Below are positions 7,250 to 16,285 of a stretch of DNA of 19,871 bases, in pieces (the first letter of the stretch is position 1; each line of letters opens with the position of its first letter). A program made the translations under genes and the position numbers. Below the pieces are notes generated by a model. That model saw only the letters and a list, made by a program, of their open reading frames with translations, searched no databases and had not been told where the DNA came from. Source of the stretch: UBA7805 sp036146215 (GTDB lineage Bacteria; Planctomycetota; Planctomycetia; Pirellulales; UBA7805); the NCBI GenBank assembly GCA_036146215.1, contig JAYYJN010000225.1:1-19871 (forward strand), given 5' to 3'.

Positions 7250-10200
7250 ATGCCTTCTTCAGATCTTCAAGTTAAAGGTGCTCGCGAACACAACCTTCGC
7301 TCGATTGACGTAACCCTTCCGCGCAATCAATTGATCTGTCTGACGGGTGTCAGCGGCAGCGGGAAAAGTTCGCTTGCCTTCGATACCGTGTTTGCCGAAG
7401 GACAACGACGGTACGTGGAAAGCCTCTCAAGTTTTGCCCGCCAGTTTCTGGGCCAAATGCCCAAACCGGAGGTCGACTCCATCGAGGGGCTAAGTCCGAC
7501 CATCTCGATCTCGCAGAAAACTTCCGGTCGCAATCCTCGCTCAACGGTCGGAACGATTACTGAAATCTATGATTACCTGCGTGTGCTTTACGCGAGGGTC
7601 GGGCAGGGGCATTGCCCCCAATGCAGTCGGCCCGTAACAGCACAAACTCGGGAACAGATCATCGCGCAAATCCTCAGCTTCGAGCAGGGTACGCCGATCG
7701 TCGTGCTTGCACCGCTCATCCGAGGACAAAAGGGAGAGTTTCGCGACCTGTTTGATGATCTGCTGCGGCAAGGTTTCTCTCGCGCTCGCATCGATGGACG
7801 AATCGCCAGCCTGAGTGAGAATCAGAGTCTTGATCGACAGATGCGGCATAACATTGAAGTCGTCATCGACCGCGTGAAGATTGACAAGCGGCAGCGCGGA
7901 CGCTTGGCCGAAGCGGTGGAACTGGCACTCTCGGTCGGCAAAGGCAACCTGGTAGTGGTTGCCGATCCGCAAGCATCTACGAACGAGCAAACCGAAGCCA
8001 AAGCAGGGCGTAAAAAAAAATCGTCTGTTCCTACAGAAATCTCGGGGGCAGAATTACAACTCTCCTCCGAATTTGCCTGCACGCATTGTCAGGTGAGTTT
8101 TGAGCCGCTGTCGCCACAACTCTTCAGCTTCAACAGTCCCCAAGGCATGTGCGAGGCATGTGACGGGCTGGGTGAATTTTTCAGTTTTGATCCACAATTA
8201 CTCATCCCCAAGCCTGATCGCTCAATTCAACAAGGGGGCGTGGAACTGATCGGGCGACTCAAGGATTTGGGTCGGTGGAAACGACACATATACAAAGGAG
8301 TTGCAGAAACTGTCGAGCGGTTGCGTGATCTTCCGCCCGGAACCATGCTGGAAACCGCTTGGGAAGAACTCGATGAAGAGTTACAGAATCTTTGGCTGTG
8401 GGGCACCGGTGATCAGCACATCACCTATACCTGGCGCGGTGGACAGCGGGGAATGAAACACGGGGGAACCTTTGAGGGAATCATCCCCGAACTTCTCTCA
8501 AAGTATCGCAGTAGTCGCAGCACGCCACAGATCCGCAAGCTTGAAAAATACATGAATACGATCTGCTGTCCCGACTGTCAGGGGCAGCGCCTCAACGCGC
8601 AAGCCCGCTCCGTGAGGATTGCGAGTGCCGATCCACTGTTTGCGGAAAATCCATCGCGGACATTACCGGAGCTCTGCCAGTTACCGATTGCAGACGCCGT
8701 TCAATTTTTCAGTAAACTCCTCCTGACCGAGACCCATCAAACGATTGCCGACGAACTGGTCAAGGAAATCCGAGGACGACTTGGGTTTCTTGAAAATGTG
8801 GGTCTCGACTATCTGAGCCTTGATCGAACAGCACCCACTCTGTCCGGAGGAGAATCGCAGCGGATTCGACTTGCCGGTCAGATCGGTTGCGGTCTGGTAG
8901 GGGTTCTTTACATCCTGGACGAGCCGTCGATCGGACTCCACACACGTGACAACAATCGTTTGCTCGACACGCTCAACCAACTTCGTGACCTAGGTAATAC
9001 GGTAGTGGTGGTGGAACATGATGAAGATACGATGCGGGCCTCGGATCATGTGATCGACTTCGGGCCAGGGCCTGGTGTTCGTGGTGGCGAACTGGTCGCG
9101 CAAGGAGACTGGAAGGCGATCGCGCGTGAGAAACGAAGTGTGACCGGACAATATCTGGCCGGAACAGAGCAGATTGAAATTCCTCAGCAGCGGCGTGAGC
9201 GAGACGAGAGAGCAATTCAGGTTTTAGGCGCAACCCATAACAACTTGAAAAACGTCGATGTTGAGATTCCACTTGGTATGCTCGTGTGCGTCACGGGCGT
9301 TTCCGGTTCCGGAAAGAGTTCCCTGGTAAGCGATATTCTCGTCGAAGCATTGCGCCGAGATCTGAATGCGGGAAAAGGTGACCCCGGCGCACACGCTTCG
9401 ATCGAGGGCCTTGCGCATCTCGATAAACTGATTGCGATCGATCAATCACCCATCGGTCGCACGCCTCGTTCCAATCCGGCAACCTATATCAAGGTGTTTG
9501 ACGAGATCCGTAAGTTATATGCTCAACTACCCGATGCAAAACGCCGCGGTTACTCAGCGGGTCGATTCAGTTTCAATGTCCGCGGCGGGAGGTGCGAAGC
9601 TTGCGAGGGATGTGGTGCCAACAAACTCGAAATGGATTTTCTTGCAGCCATCTGGGTGCCTTGTCCCATTTGCAATGCAAAACGATTTAACCGGGAAACA
9701 TTGGACATCCGCTACAAGGGAAAATCGATCGCCGATGTACTCGAAATGGATATTCAGCAGGCGTTGCTCCACTTTGAAAACATCCCGAAGATTTATGACA
9801 AGCTGAAAACGTTGCATGACGTTGGGCTTGATTATATGAAACTCGGCCAACCGTCGCCTACGTTGTCCGGTGGTGAGGCGCAGAGAATCAAACTTGCGCG
9901 AGAGTTGGTCAAGAGAAGCACGGGTAAAACGCTCTATCTACTCGATGAACCGACGACCGGGTTGCACTTTGCCGACATTAAGATGCTGCTTTCGGTGCTG
10001 CAGAATTTTGTCGAGGCTGGCAACACGGTTTTGGTGGTCGAGCACAATCTTGATGTGATCAAAACTGCTGATTGGGTAATTGATCTCGGACCCGAAGGGG
10101 GCGCGGCGGGAGGACGGCTTGTGGCAGAGGGGACGCCCGAATCGATCGCACGGGTGAGTGCTTCCCATACGGGACAATCACTGAGACGTTATTTCACCCA

Positions 10201-13200
10201 AAGCGAGAAGTCTGAGCCAAAGCGGAAGGCGAAAAAATCAAAACCAGCGTCAACTGAAATTCGTGTCCGCGGGGCAAGACAACACAATCTCAAGGGGGTC
10301 GACGTCACCATACCACGTGATGCCATGACCGTCTGCTGCGGCGTGAGTGGCAGTGGAAAAACTTCGCTGGCGATGGATACGATCTATGCCGAGGGACAGC
10401 GACGCTATGTTGAAAGCCTCAGCAGTTATGCGCGGCAATTTGTCGCTCAGATGCAAAAGCCCCCCCTCGACCAGATCGAGGGACTCTCGCCTTCGGTTGC
10501 CATTGAACAGCGGCATATGGGGCACACTCCTCGCTCTACAGTTGGCACGGTCACCGAAATTTATGATTATCTGCGAATTCTGATTTCAAGAATTGGTACG
10601 CCATACTGCCCGGCATGCGATGCGGTGATCGGAACGCAAACAGTTGACGAAATTATCGAGCGAATAGTCGCAAAATCTCAGGGCACACAACTCTACCTAC
10701 TCGCACCGTTGACAATTTCGGTCGGCGAAAAATACGAAGCACTCTGGGATCAGGTCCGCGCACGTGGCTATGTGCGGGTAAGAATTGATGGCCAAACCTA
10801 CTCAATTGACGAGATCCCTGAGATTGACCGTCGTAGGAAACACACCGTCGAGGTCGTGGTCGACCGCGTGACAATTCAGACGAGCACGCGGAGTCGCGTC
10901 GCCGAGAGTGTCGAGACCGCACTGGGCATTGGCGAAGGTACCGTTCGGATTGCAGTGGTTGATCGGGAAAAGTCTGAAGAACGCTGGGAAGTGGAAACTC
11001 ACAGCCAACATTTTGCGTGCGATCAATGCGGTCGCAGTTTTGAGCCGCTTGGACCGCATCACTTCTCATTTAACAGTCCTTTGGGTTGGTGTGAGTCGTG
11101 CGAAGGGTTGGGAACCGAAACGGGTACCAATCTGACGGCACTGCTGCGGGATGGAAAACGTTCCCTGCGGGAAGGGGCGGTCGCCATCTGGCCGCATGTC
11201 GATCAGCAGATTTCCCAGTGGATGCTCGATGCCTTAGCGGCCCAACTCGATCTACCGGTGGACGAACCCTTTGAAACGTTGTCGCAGACCGCGCGGCGTG
11301 CGGTGCTGTATGGGACCGGTGAAACGTGGCTCGAAGTACGTCCCGACCGCAAGCAGGCAAAAAACAGTCCGCCCCTCTTTCGCTTCCAATACAAAGGCCT
11401 TTACCCAGCACTCGATGAGGCGGCGCGACTCTCCGCACGCCTGCGGGGACGGATGGAGCATTTGCTTAGCGAAGTGGAATGCAGCCAATGCAGTGGAAGT
11501 CGATTACGAGACGATGCCTCTGCCGTCCAATTCCGCGGCAAAACAATCGCCGATTTCTGTCGCCTACCGTTAAGTACATTGCGTGAGGAGATCGGCGAGT
11601 GGAAACTGGACGCGCGGGAAAAGAAGATCGCCGGCGAGTTGGTCCGCGAAATTACAAACCGTGTTACTTTTTTGTGCGACGTGGGATTGGAATACCTCTC
11701 GCTCTCGCGTCCCGCACCCAGCCTCTCTGGCGGTGAATCGCAGCGTATCCGTCTTGCAAGCCAGGTCGGCAGCGGCCTGTGCGGGGTACTCTACGTACTG
11801 GACGAACCGACGATTGGATTGCATCCACGGGACAATCGACGTCTGCTCGGAGCATTGCATCAACTACGCGATCTTGGCAATACGCTACTGCTGGTGGAAC
11901 ACGATCGAGAGGTTCTCGCTGCCGCCGATCATCTGCTTGATTTCGGACCCGGTGCAGGACGACACGGTGGAGAGATTGTTGCTCAAGGCGGCGAGAAGAC
12001 CCTTGGCCGCAAACGGGGCTCGGTCACTGGTCCTTACCTCAACGGAAAAAAAGCGATCCCGATTCCTACCAACCGCCGAACCAATTCCACCGAGCAACCG
12101 TCAACACAGAAAAAAAAGGGTGCGAAAAAATCTTCCTCAAAACAACGCGTGATGCGCAAACCGGCCATTCCTATGGCCGAACAAATTGAAATCATTGGCG
12201 CGCGACACAACAATCTGCAGAACTTGGATGTCGCAATTCCGCTAGGCACGCTAACAGCGATCACCGGCGTGAGTGGTAGTGGAAAAAGCTCCTTGATTAA
12301 TGACATTCTCTACAGTGCACTCGCGCGGCGACTCCACCGGGCGCAGACCAGCCCCGCCCCGCATGATGAAATTCGCGGCATCCAGTACATAAACAAAGTT
12401 ATTCGGGTCGATCAGAGGCCGCTGGGCAACTCACCGACTTCGAATCCGGCGACCTACACAGGACTGTTTGATCTGATTCGGACGCTCTTCGCGCAACTTC
12501 CTGAGGCGAAGGTGCGGGGTTACACCCCACGACGATTCAGTTTCAACGCTGCAGGCGGACGGTGTGACAATTGCGATGGCAATGGCCAACTGGCTGTCGA
12601 AATGCACTTTCTTCCCGACATTTGGGTTGAATGTGATACCTGTCATGGAAAACGATATAACCCCGAAACGCTGAGCGTGGAATATCACGGTCGTAATATT
12701 GCCGATGTATTGGAAATGCCATGCGAAGATGCGCTGCAGTTATTCGACAAAATTCCCAAGATCCGACGTATCCTAAACACCCTATGCGATGTGGGGCTCG
12801 GATACCTTCAACTCGGACAGGCGGCACCGACGCTCTCGGGTGGTGAAGCCCAGCGGGTAAAATTAGCTGCCGAACTATCCCGCCCAGACACAGGTCAAAC
12901 ACTTTATCTGCTAGATGAACCGACAACTGGCCTGCATTTTGAAGACTTACGCAAACTATTGGATGTGCTGCATCGGTTGGTCGACCTGGGCAATTCCGTG
13001 GTGGTGATTGAGCATAACCTTGATGTTATCAAATCGGCTGACTGGGTGATTGACCTGGGTCCGGAAGCAGGTAGTGACGGTGGGGATGTGGTGACCTGGG
13101 GCACGCCAGAACAGGTCGCACTTTATGCAAAGAAGGCGTTGAACAGCAAACGAATCCCGCGGAGCCATACCGGTGAAGTTCTTGCGGAAGTGCTTGAAGC

Positions 13201-14248
13201 GGGACCTTACAAAAAACGCAAGGTGCATAATTTTGCAGCCGATACCAAAGAAAAATTCGGTGATATCGATATCACAGACATCGGAATCAGCCAGAAGATG
13301 CCCTGGGAAATTGATGGCCATCGTTGGCATACCAAAACGCGTGTCGCTCGAAGTGGAGAAACATGTCATTGGGATGGTGCCGTGGTTGAGCGGGTTGTGG
13401 AATACATTGAACGGGCAGGGGGCTTTCGTGATACCGACTGGAATAATCGGAGCCTGGTAGAAATTGCGGCAACCAAAAAAACGCATGGCTGGTTTTTTCA
13501 CGCACTCACCGGGGAACCCTGGTTGGTCAAACTCAAATTCCGGACGGCTTCGAGGACGTTCCAGCACGCCACTCTCGTGGAGCGGGTCGGCATGACACCG
13601 CTCAATGATATGCACGACCTGCCGATATACGGGACCGATCCCCGCGTGCGATGCAAAAATCTTCGCGGACCATGGCAGGAGATTGAACTTCAAGTTTCAG
13701 CAATGCGAGAGATTGACCATCCGGCGTTTTGGGAAATGGTCGATCAGGCTATCGCCGGATTTAAAAAGATCACCGATAAAAAAGAACAGCATCCCGAGGA
13801 TGTGATGCCCTGGAAGGTGCTGGGTGAAAAATGGCATTACGCCTCCAAAGGTTTTCCTCTGGGGAAAAAGCGCGCGTGGCCCGCCTCGCTTTTGGAAAAA
13901 CTGCATCGCTTGCTCGAAAGGGTCTCCCCGGAGGGAGATTTCATCTGGACCAATCAGCAGGTGGTGCATCTGGTTGTGCCGGGACAGAAAGAGCCCTGGG
14001 CCACGCTGCATACCAAGCGATCGCAAGCCCTGGAGTTGTCAATTTCCGGGCCGCACGGCCAATTCACCCTAGGCCGCATCGCGCGATTGGGAAACAGTCG
14101 TTCGCTGAGTGCGGGTTCGCTGGACACCTTCAAATTCGCGTTCCGTGATCTCAAAGGCTTCCAGAATAGTGATCCGGAACATGGTGACTTGGAGGCCTTT
14201 CTCAAAGAACATCTGGCTCGGATCGCTCCCTCTGTGGTATCTGCCTAG
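7250..14248 (+). CDS. uvrA: Two-unit (tandem) UvrA excinuclease subunit with C-terminal extension
   Basis: UvrA is the DNA-damage sensor ATPase of nucleotide excision repair that loads UvrB. A normal UvrA has about 950 residues and two ABC domains; this protein has 2332 and four. Unit A (about 1-1000) has Walker A at 33 and 683 and signatures LSGGESQ at 531 and LSGGEAQ at 872. Unit B (about 1003-1985) has Walker A at 1031 and 1673 and signatures at 1492 and 1862. Walker B (LDEPSIGLH, LDEPTTGLH and similar) follows each signature. Both units keep the UvrB-binding-type region (for example VVVDRVTIQ) and the Cys4 zinc modules (CTHC...CEAC; CDQC...CESC; GGRCEAC...CPIC; GGRCDNC...CDTC). Lys-rich linkers join the parts. 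Residues 2017-2332 are an extra region with a duplicated domain. ATG 7250 puts the family start (VKGAREHNLRSIDV) eight residues in; the longer open frame from 6740 overlaps the divergent gene. No clear ribosome-binding site is seen. Confidence 0.95.
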   Translation: MPSSDLQVKGAREHNLRSIDVTLPRNQLICLTGVSGSGKSSLAFDTVFAEGQRRYVESLSSFARQFLGQMPKPEVDSIEGLSPTISISQKTSGRNPRSTVGTITEIYDYLRVLYARVGQGHCPQCSRPVTAQTREQIIAQILSFEQGTPIVVLAPLIRGQKGEFRDLFDDLLRQGFSRARIDGRIASLSENQSLDRQMRHNIEVVIDRVKIDKRQRGRLAEAVELALSVGKGNLVVVADPQASTNEQTEAKAGRKKKSSVPTEISGAELQLSSEFACTHCQVSFEPLSPQLFSFNSPQGMCEACDGLGEFFSFDPQLLIPKPDRSIQQGGVELIGRLKDLGRWKRHIYKGVAETVERLRDLPPGTMLETAWEELDEELQNLWLWGTGDQHITYTWRGGQRGMKHGGTFEGIIPELLSKYRSSRSTPQIRKLEKYMNTICCPDCQGQRLNAQARSVRIASADPLFAENPSRTLPELCQLPIADAVQFFSKLLLTETHQTIADELVKEIRGRLGFLENVGLDYLSLDRTAPTLSGGESQRIRLAGQIGCGLVGVLYILDEPSIGLHTRDNNRLLDTLNQLRDLGNTVVVVEHDEDTMRASDHVIDFGPGPGVRGGELVAQGDWKAIAREKRSVTGQYLAGTEQIEIPQQRRERDERAIQVLGATHNNLKNVDVEIPLGMLVCVTGVSGSGKSSLVSDILVEALRRDLNAGKGDPGAHASIEGLAHLDKLIAIDQSPIGRTPRSNPATYIKVFDEIRKLYAQLPDAKRRGYSAGRFSFNVRGGRCEACEGCGANKLEMDFLAAIWVPCPICNAKRFNRETLDIRYKGKSIADVLEMDIQQALLHFENIPKIYDKLKTLHDVGLDYMKLGQPSPTLSGGEAQRIKLARELVKRSTGKTLYLLDEPTTGLHFADIKMLLSVLQNFVEAGNTVLVVEHNLDVIKTADWVIDLGPEGGAAGGRLVAEGTPESIARVSASHTGQSLRRYFTQSEKSEPKRKAKKSKPASTEIRVRGARQHNLKGVDVTIPRDAMTVCCGVSGSGKTSLAMDTIYAEGQRRYVESLSSYARQFVAQMQKPPLDQIEGLSPSVAIEQRHMGHTPRSTVGTVTEIYDYLRILISRIGTPYCPACDAVIGTQTVDEIIERIVAKSQGTQLYLLAPLTISVGEKYEALWDQVRARGYVRVRIDGQTYSIDEIPEIDRRRKHTVEVVVDRVTIQTSTRSRVAESVETALGIGEGTVRIAVVDREKSEERWEVETHSQHFACDQCGRSFEPLGPHHFSFNSPLGWCESCEGLGTETGTNLTALLRDGKRSLREGAVAIWPHVDQQISQWMLDALAAQLDLPVDEPFETLSQTARRAVLYGTGETWLEVRPDRKQAKNSPPLFRFQYKGLYPALDEAARLSARLRGRMEHLLSEVECSQCSGSRLRDDASAVQFRGKTIADFCRLPLSTLREEIGEWKLDAREKKIAGELVREITNRVTFLCDVGLEYLSLSRPAPSLSGGESQRIRLASQVGSGLCGVLYVLDEPTIGLHPRDNRRLLGALHQLRDLGNTLLLVEHDREVLAAADHLLDFGPGAGRHGGEIVAQGGEKTLGRKRGSVTGPYLNGKKAIPIPTNRRTNSTEQPSTQKKKGAKKSSSKQRVMRKPAIPMAEQIEIIGARHNNLQNLDVAIPLGTLTAITGVSGSGKSSLINDILYSALARRLHRAQTSPAPHDEIRGIQYINKVIRVDQRPLGNSPTSNPATYTGLFDLIRTLFAQLPEAKVRGYTPRRFSFNAAGGRCDNCDGNGQLAVEMHFLPDIWVECDTCHGKRYNPETLSVEYHGRNIADVLEMPCEDALQLFDKIPKIRRILNTLCDVGLGYLQLGQAAPTLSGGEAQRVKLAAELSRPDTGQTLYLLDEPTTGLHFEDLRKLLDVLHRLVDLGNSVVVIEHNLDVIKSADWVIDLGPEAGSDGGDVVTWGTPEQVALYAKKALNSKRIPRSHTGEVLAEVLEAGPYKKRKVHNFAADTKEKFGDIDITDIGISQKMPWEIDGHRWHTKTRVARSGETCHWDGAVVERVVEYIERAGGFRDTDWNNRSLVEIAATKKTHGWFFHALTGEPWLVKLKFRTASRTFQHATLVERVGMTPLNDMHDLPIYGTDPRVRCKNLRGPWQEIELQVSAMREIDHPAFWEMVDQAIAGFKKITDKKEQHPEDVMPWKVLGEKWHYASKGFPLGKKRAWPASLLEKLHRLLERVSPEGDFIWTNQQVVHLVVPGQKEPWATLHTKRSQALELSISGPHGQFTLGRIARLGNSRSLSAGSLDTFKFAFRDLKGFQNSDPEHGDLEAFLKEHLARIAPSVVSA
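13298..14245 (+). other. C-terminal extension of UvrA: duplicated unrecognised domain
   Basis: This part of the uvrA reading frame (residues 2017-2332) lies beyond the last ABC domain and is absent from ordinary UvrA. It appears to be a repeat of one domain. Copy 1 starts MPWEIDGHRWH at 2017 and copy 2 starts MPWKVLGEKWH at 2186. Both then show a Trp, a leucine/valine-rich helix (AVVERVVEYIERAG against SLLEKLHRLLERVS), a W/N-N-rich strand and a WFFHALTGEPW or PWATLHTKR segment followed by L-x-L strands. I do not recognise the family with certainty. It may bind DNA or a partner protein, but that is inference only. Confidence 0.65.
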
Positions 14249-15363
14249 GGCTTATCTGGTTGCAGGCTGGCAAAGGTGGAGACCCAGAGGAAAGGTTGCG
14301 CCGCATCATCCAGCCGCACCGCAAAAGTGAGTTGATGTTGCCGCAGAAGCTGTCGCAGGACTGCCGAGTGTATAAATCGTCCTGCTCGCATGGTGACATT
14401 TGCATTGGCCTTCACACCGGACCTGGTCAGTTCTCGAACATCGAGCAGGATGGGGACCCCCATGCGAGCCGCAAGTTGGATCATCGCCTCGCGGAGTGGC
14501 AACGTGACTTTCTGTGTCTCAACTTGTTTACCAAGCATCGGCACAGTCCGCGCGGCCGATTGATCAGAATCCCAGCCCACAGGCCAAACTTGGTTCTTAT
14601 TTGTTTTTTCGATCACTCGCCAACGATCGGCCCCATCTATCGGATAAAGTCCCAAACCAAGGGGTCGCAATAACGCGGCCAGTGCCGTGCCTGTGGCCAG
14701 CCCCTCGAGATTCTCGGAAGATGTCGCAGCTCGAACGATTTTCTCCCGCTGACGTTTATCAATCGCTAGAGGCAGACGCTGTTCGGCAAGTAATCGATCG
14801 ATTAACTCGGCGAGCTCCATTCCGTCCGTCGCACTATTTACCCGGGCGGACATCTGCTGGCGAGCGCGATCCAATTGTGTTGCGGACAAACCGAAGGGAC
14901 TCTGCGTGTTGTCACCGGTTCCATCGCCCCCTTGTTGCAGATTACGCAACCATCGCTTGATCTTTAAAAATTCACGTTGATTGAATTGATCACCGGACGG
15001 ATAGACGAGTCGGTCGTTGCGTAAAAAGGCAACGACGCGATAGCGCGGAAATTTGGCAGTGCCGATATTTTCTACGCCGGGCGTATCGCCCAATCGCTTG
15101 CTGCGAATAGAGACACGACTGAACCCTGCCTTGCCCAGAACCTCGGCCCATTCCTGAGGCGCTAGAATAGAGCGGTTCCCTTCGTTGATTACTTCAATGT
15201 CCACCGCCGGGGCTGCTGCATCTACCGTTGCCGGGCCATAGAAGCTCAGGCAGAAAGACACACTGAATAAGGTAATCCAGAGCCATCGCACACACGTTTC
15301 AAGCCAATCGTGATCATTGACCCGTAAAGCGCGCGTGCTGATTCGCAATCTGAGAGTATTCAT
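14245..15363 (-). CDS. Secreted protein with two STN/secretin-like repeats
   Basis: This 372-residue protein belongs to no family I can name with confidence. It has a basic N-terminus and a hydrophobic segment (about 27-43), then VDAAAPAV near 48-54, which looks like a signal peptidase site; export is inferred. Two regions (about 182-253 and 286-363) share a helix-strand-helix-strand pattern like the STN domain of secretins and TonB receptors. The first holds LLAEQRLPLAID, GLATGTALAALLRPLGLGLY and DRWRVIEK. The second holds QLAARMGVPILLD, SAVLRQLLRQHQLTF and FLWVST. Many planctomycete secreted proteins carry such modules. The gene converges on uvrA, and the two stop codons overlap in one CTAG. 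The start ATG 15363 has only a weak purine-rich site upstream. Its role is unknown. Confidence 0.8.
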   Translation of the reverse strand: MNTLRLRISTRALRVNDHDWLETCVRWLWITLFSVSFCLSFYGPATVDAAAPAVDIEVINEGNRSILAPQEWAEVLGKAGFSRVSIRSKRLGDTPGVENIGTAKFPRYRVVAFLRNDRLVYPSGDQFNQREFLKIKRWLRNLQQGGDGTGDNTQSPFGLSATQLDRARQQMSARVNSATDGMELAELIDRLLAEQRLPLAIDKRQREKIVRAATSSENLEGLATGTALAALLRPLGLGLYPIDGADRWRVIEKTNKNQVWPVGWDSDQSAARTVPMLGKQVETQKVTLPLREAMIQLAARMGVPILLDVRELTRSGVKANANVTMRAGRFIHSAVLRQLLRQHQLTFAVRLDDAAQPFLWVSTFASLQPDKP

Positions 15364-15589
15364 GATTGATTCTTGATGGATCTTTTAAGGATTGATTCGT
15401 AAACGACCGATCAGACTCGTTCGATTATATCGCTTCCATATCTTTCTGGGCGACACCAGGGATCGTCGAGTGGTTGTAACACGTTGCATCGGCAGTACCG
15501 CGAATCGCTTTTCCTCGAGACCGATATGTTTTACACTAAGTTTGCGTAAAGCGTGCTCTTAAGGTCGGCAAACCCAGCCAGGTGTTCCC
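15364..15589. other. Divergent intergenic region
   Basis: About 226 bases separate the secreted STN-like gene (minus) from the membrane-protein gene (plus). On the minus strand a perfect TATAAT (15429-15424) lies 60 bases before the start at 15363, but no good -35 is seen 16-18 bases upstream. On the plus strand a TACACT at 15532-15537 has a poor -35. No coding sequence or RNA gene is evident. Confidence 0.5.
15424..15429 (-). promoter_or_regulatory. Candidate -10 element for the STN-like secreted protein gene
   Basis: The minus strand reads TATAAT here, identical to the sigma70 -10 consensus and suitably placed 60 bases from the start codon. The expected -35 positions are GC-rich and do not match, so an activator or another sigma factor would be needed. 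Chance occurrence is possible. Confidence 0.3.
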
Positions 15590-16285
15590 ATGCCCCCAAT
15601 ATTGGCAGACATCCAGGATATACTCGGTGCGATCGTTCCGGTGTTGTTTGTGATCTTCTGGGTGATCAGCCAGGTCATCGGGGGCATCAATAAGGCCCGC
15701 AAGGGCAAGGCCGAACCTCCACAGCAGTTTCCTCCGCAGAAAATCCCGCCTTCGCCTGAAGAGGATGCATTGGCAAAGGAAATCGAACGATTTCTGGGAC
15801 AAAAACGAGAGCCTACCCGTCCGCAGGAACAACTTCCTCGCCCTGACGATGCGGTCATCACAGCCGAAGTAACCCGGCCCCCGACTCCCGAGAGCACAAC
15901 AGAGGCAGCGACAAGGGAACCGCTAACGAGCAGCAGTGCTAACCGATCAGACCGCAGTATTCAGCGGCGAGAAAGCTCGAGGCAAAAGAAAGTGACGCCT
16001 AAATTTACGCCTAAGGGGCAATCGATCGGGTCCACGTTTGCAAAACAGAAACGCCAAACCGACGGTCCACAATCGTCGACAACCTTGCCTGGAAACTTGC
16101 CTGGAAATATACCTGCAACTTCACCGATGAATCTCGATGGAGTGCAAGACGTCGGTATTATCGATCTTCCCGATAGCGGAGCGACCGATGTCAGCCCATG
16201 GCAGGCCATGATCAGTGACCCGACGACGTTACGGCAGGCGTTTCTTCTGAGTCAAATTTTTTCCCGTCCGGAAGATCGTTGGTAA
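15590..16285 (+). CDS. Membrane-anchored, mostly disordered hypothetical protein
   Basis: This 231-residue protein has no recognised family. Residues about 8-32 form one hydrophobic helix (LGAIVPVLFVIFWVISQVIG) followed by a basic stretch (NKARKGK), so an N-terminal anchor with the rest in the cytoplasm is likely by the positive-inside rule. The middle is rich in Pro, Gln, Ser, Thr and charged residues and looks disordered; a short helix (EEDALAKEIERFLGQ) lies near 57-71. A small repeat, LPGNLPGN, occurs near 166. The C-terminus is ordered and amphipathic (TTLRQAFLLSQIFSRPEDRW), and I suspect it is the conserved functional motif. The stop codon is followed at once by the ATG of the dehydrogenase gene, so the two are coupled. 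ATG 15590 has a weak AGGTG upstream. Confidence 0.75.
   Translation: MPPILADIQDILGAIVPVLFVIFWVISQVIGGINKARKGKAEPPQQFPPQKIPPSPEEDALAKEIERFLGQKREPTRPQEQLPRPDDAVITAEVTRPPTPESTTEAATREPLTSSSANRSDRSIQRRESSRQKKVTPKFTPKGQSIGSTFAKQKRQTDGPQSSTTLPGNLPGNIPATSPMNLDGVQDVGIIDLPDSGATDVSPWQAMISDPTTLRQAFLLSQIFSRPEDRW

Noticed and set aside
12956..13693. 245-codon minus-strand open frame opposite uvrA
   Set aside because: The sense strand encodes the last ABC domain and the C-terminal extension; the antisense product has no recognisable features.
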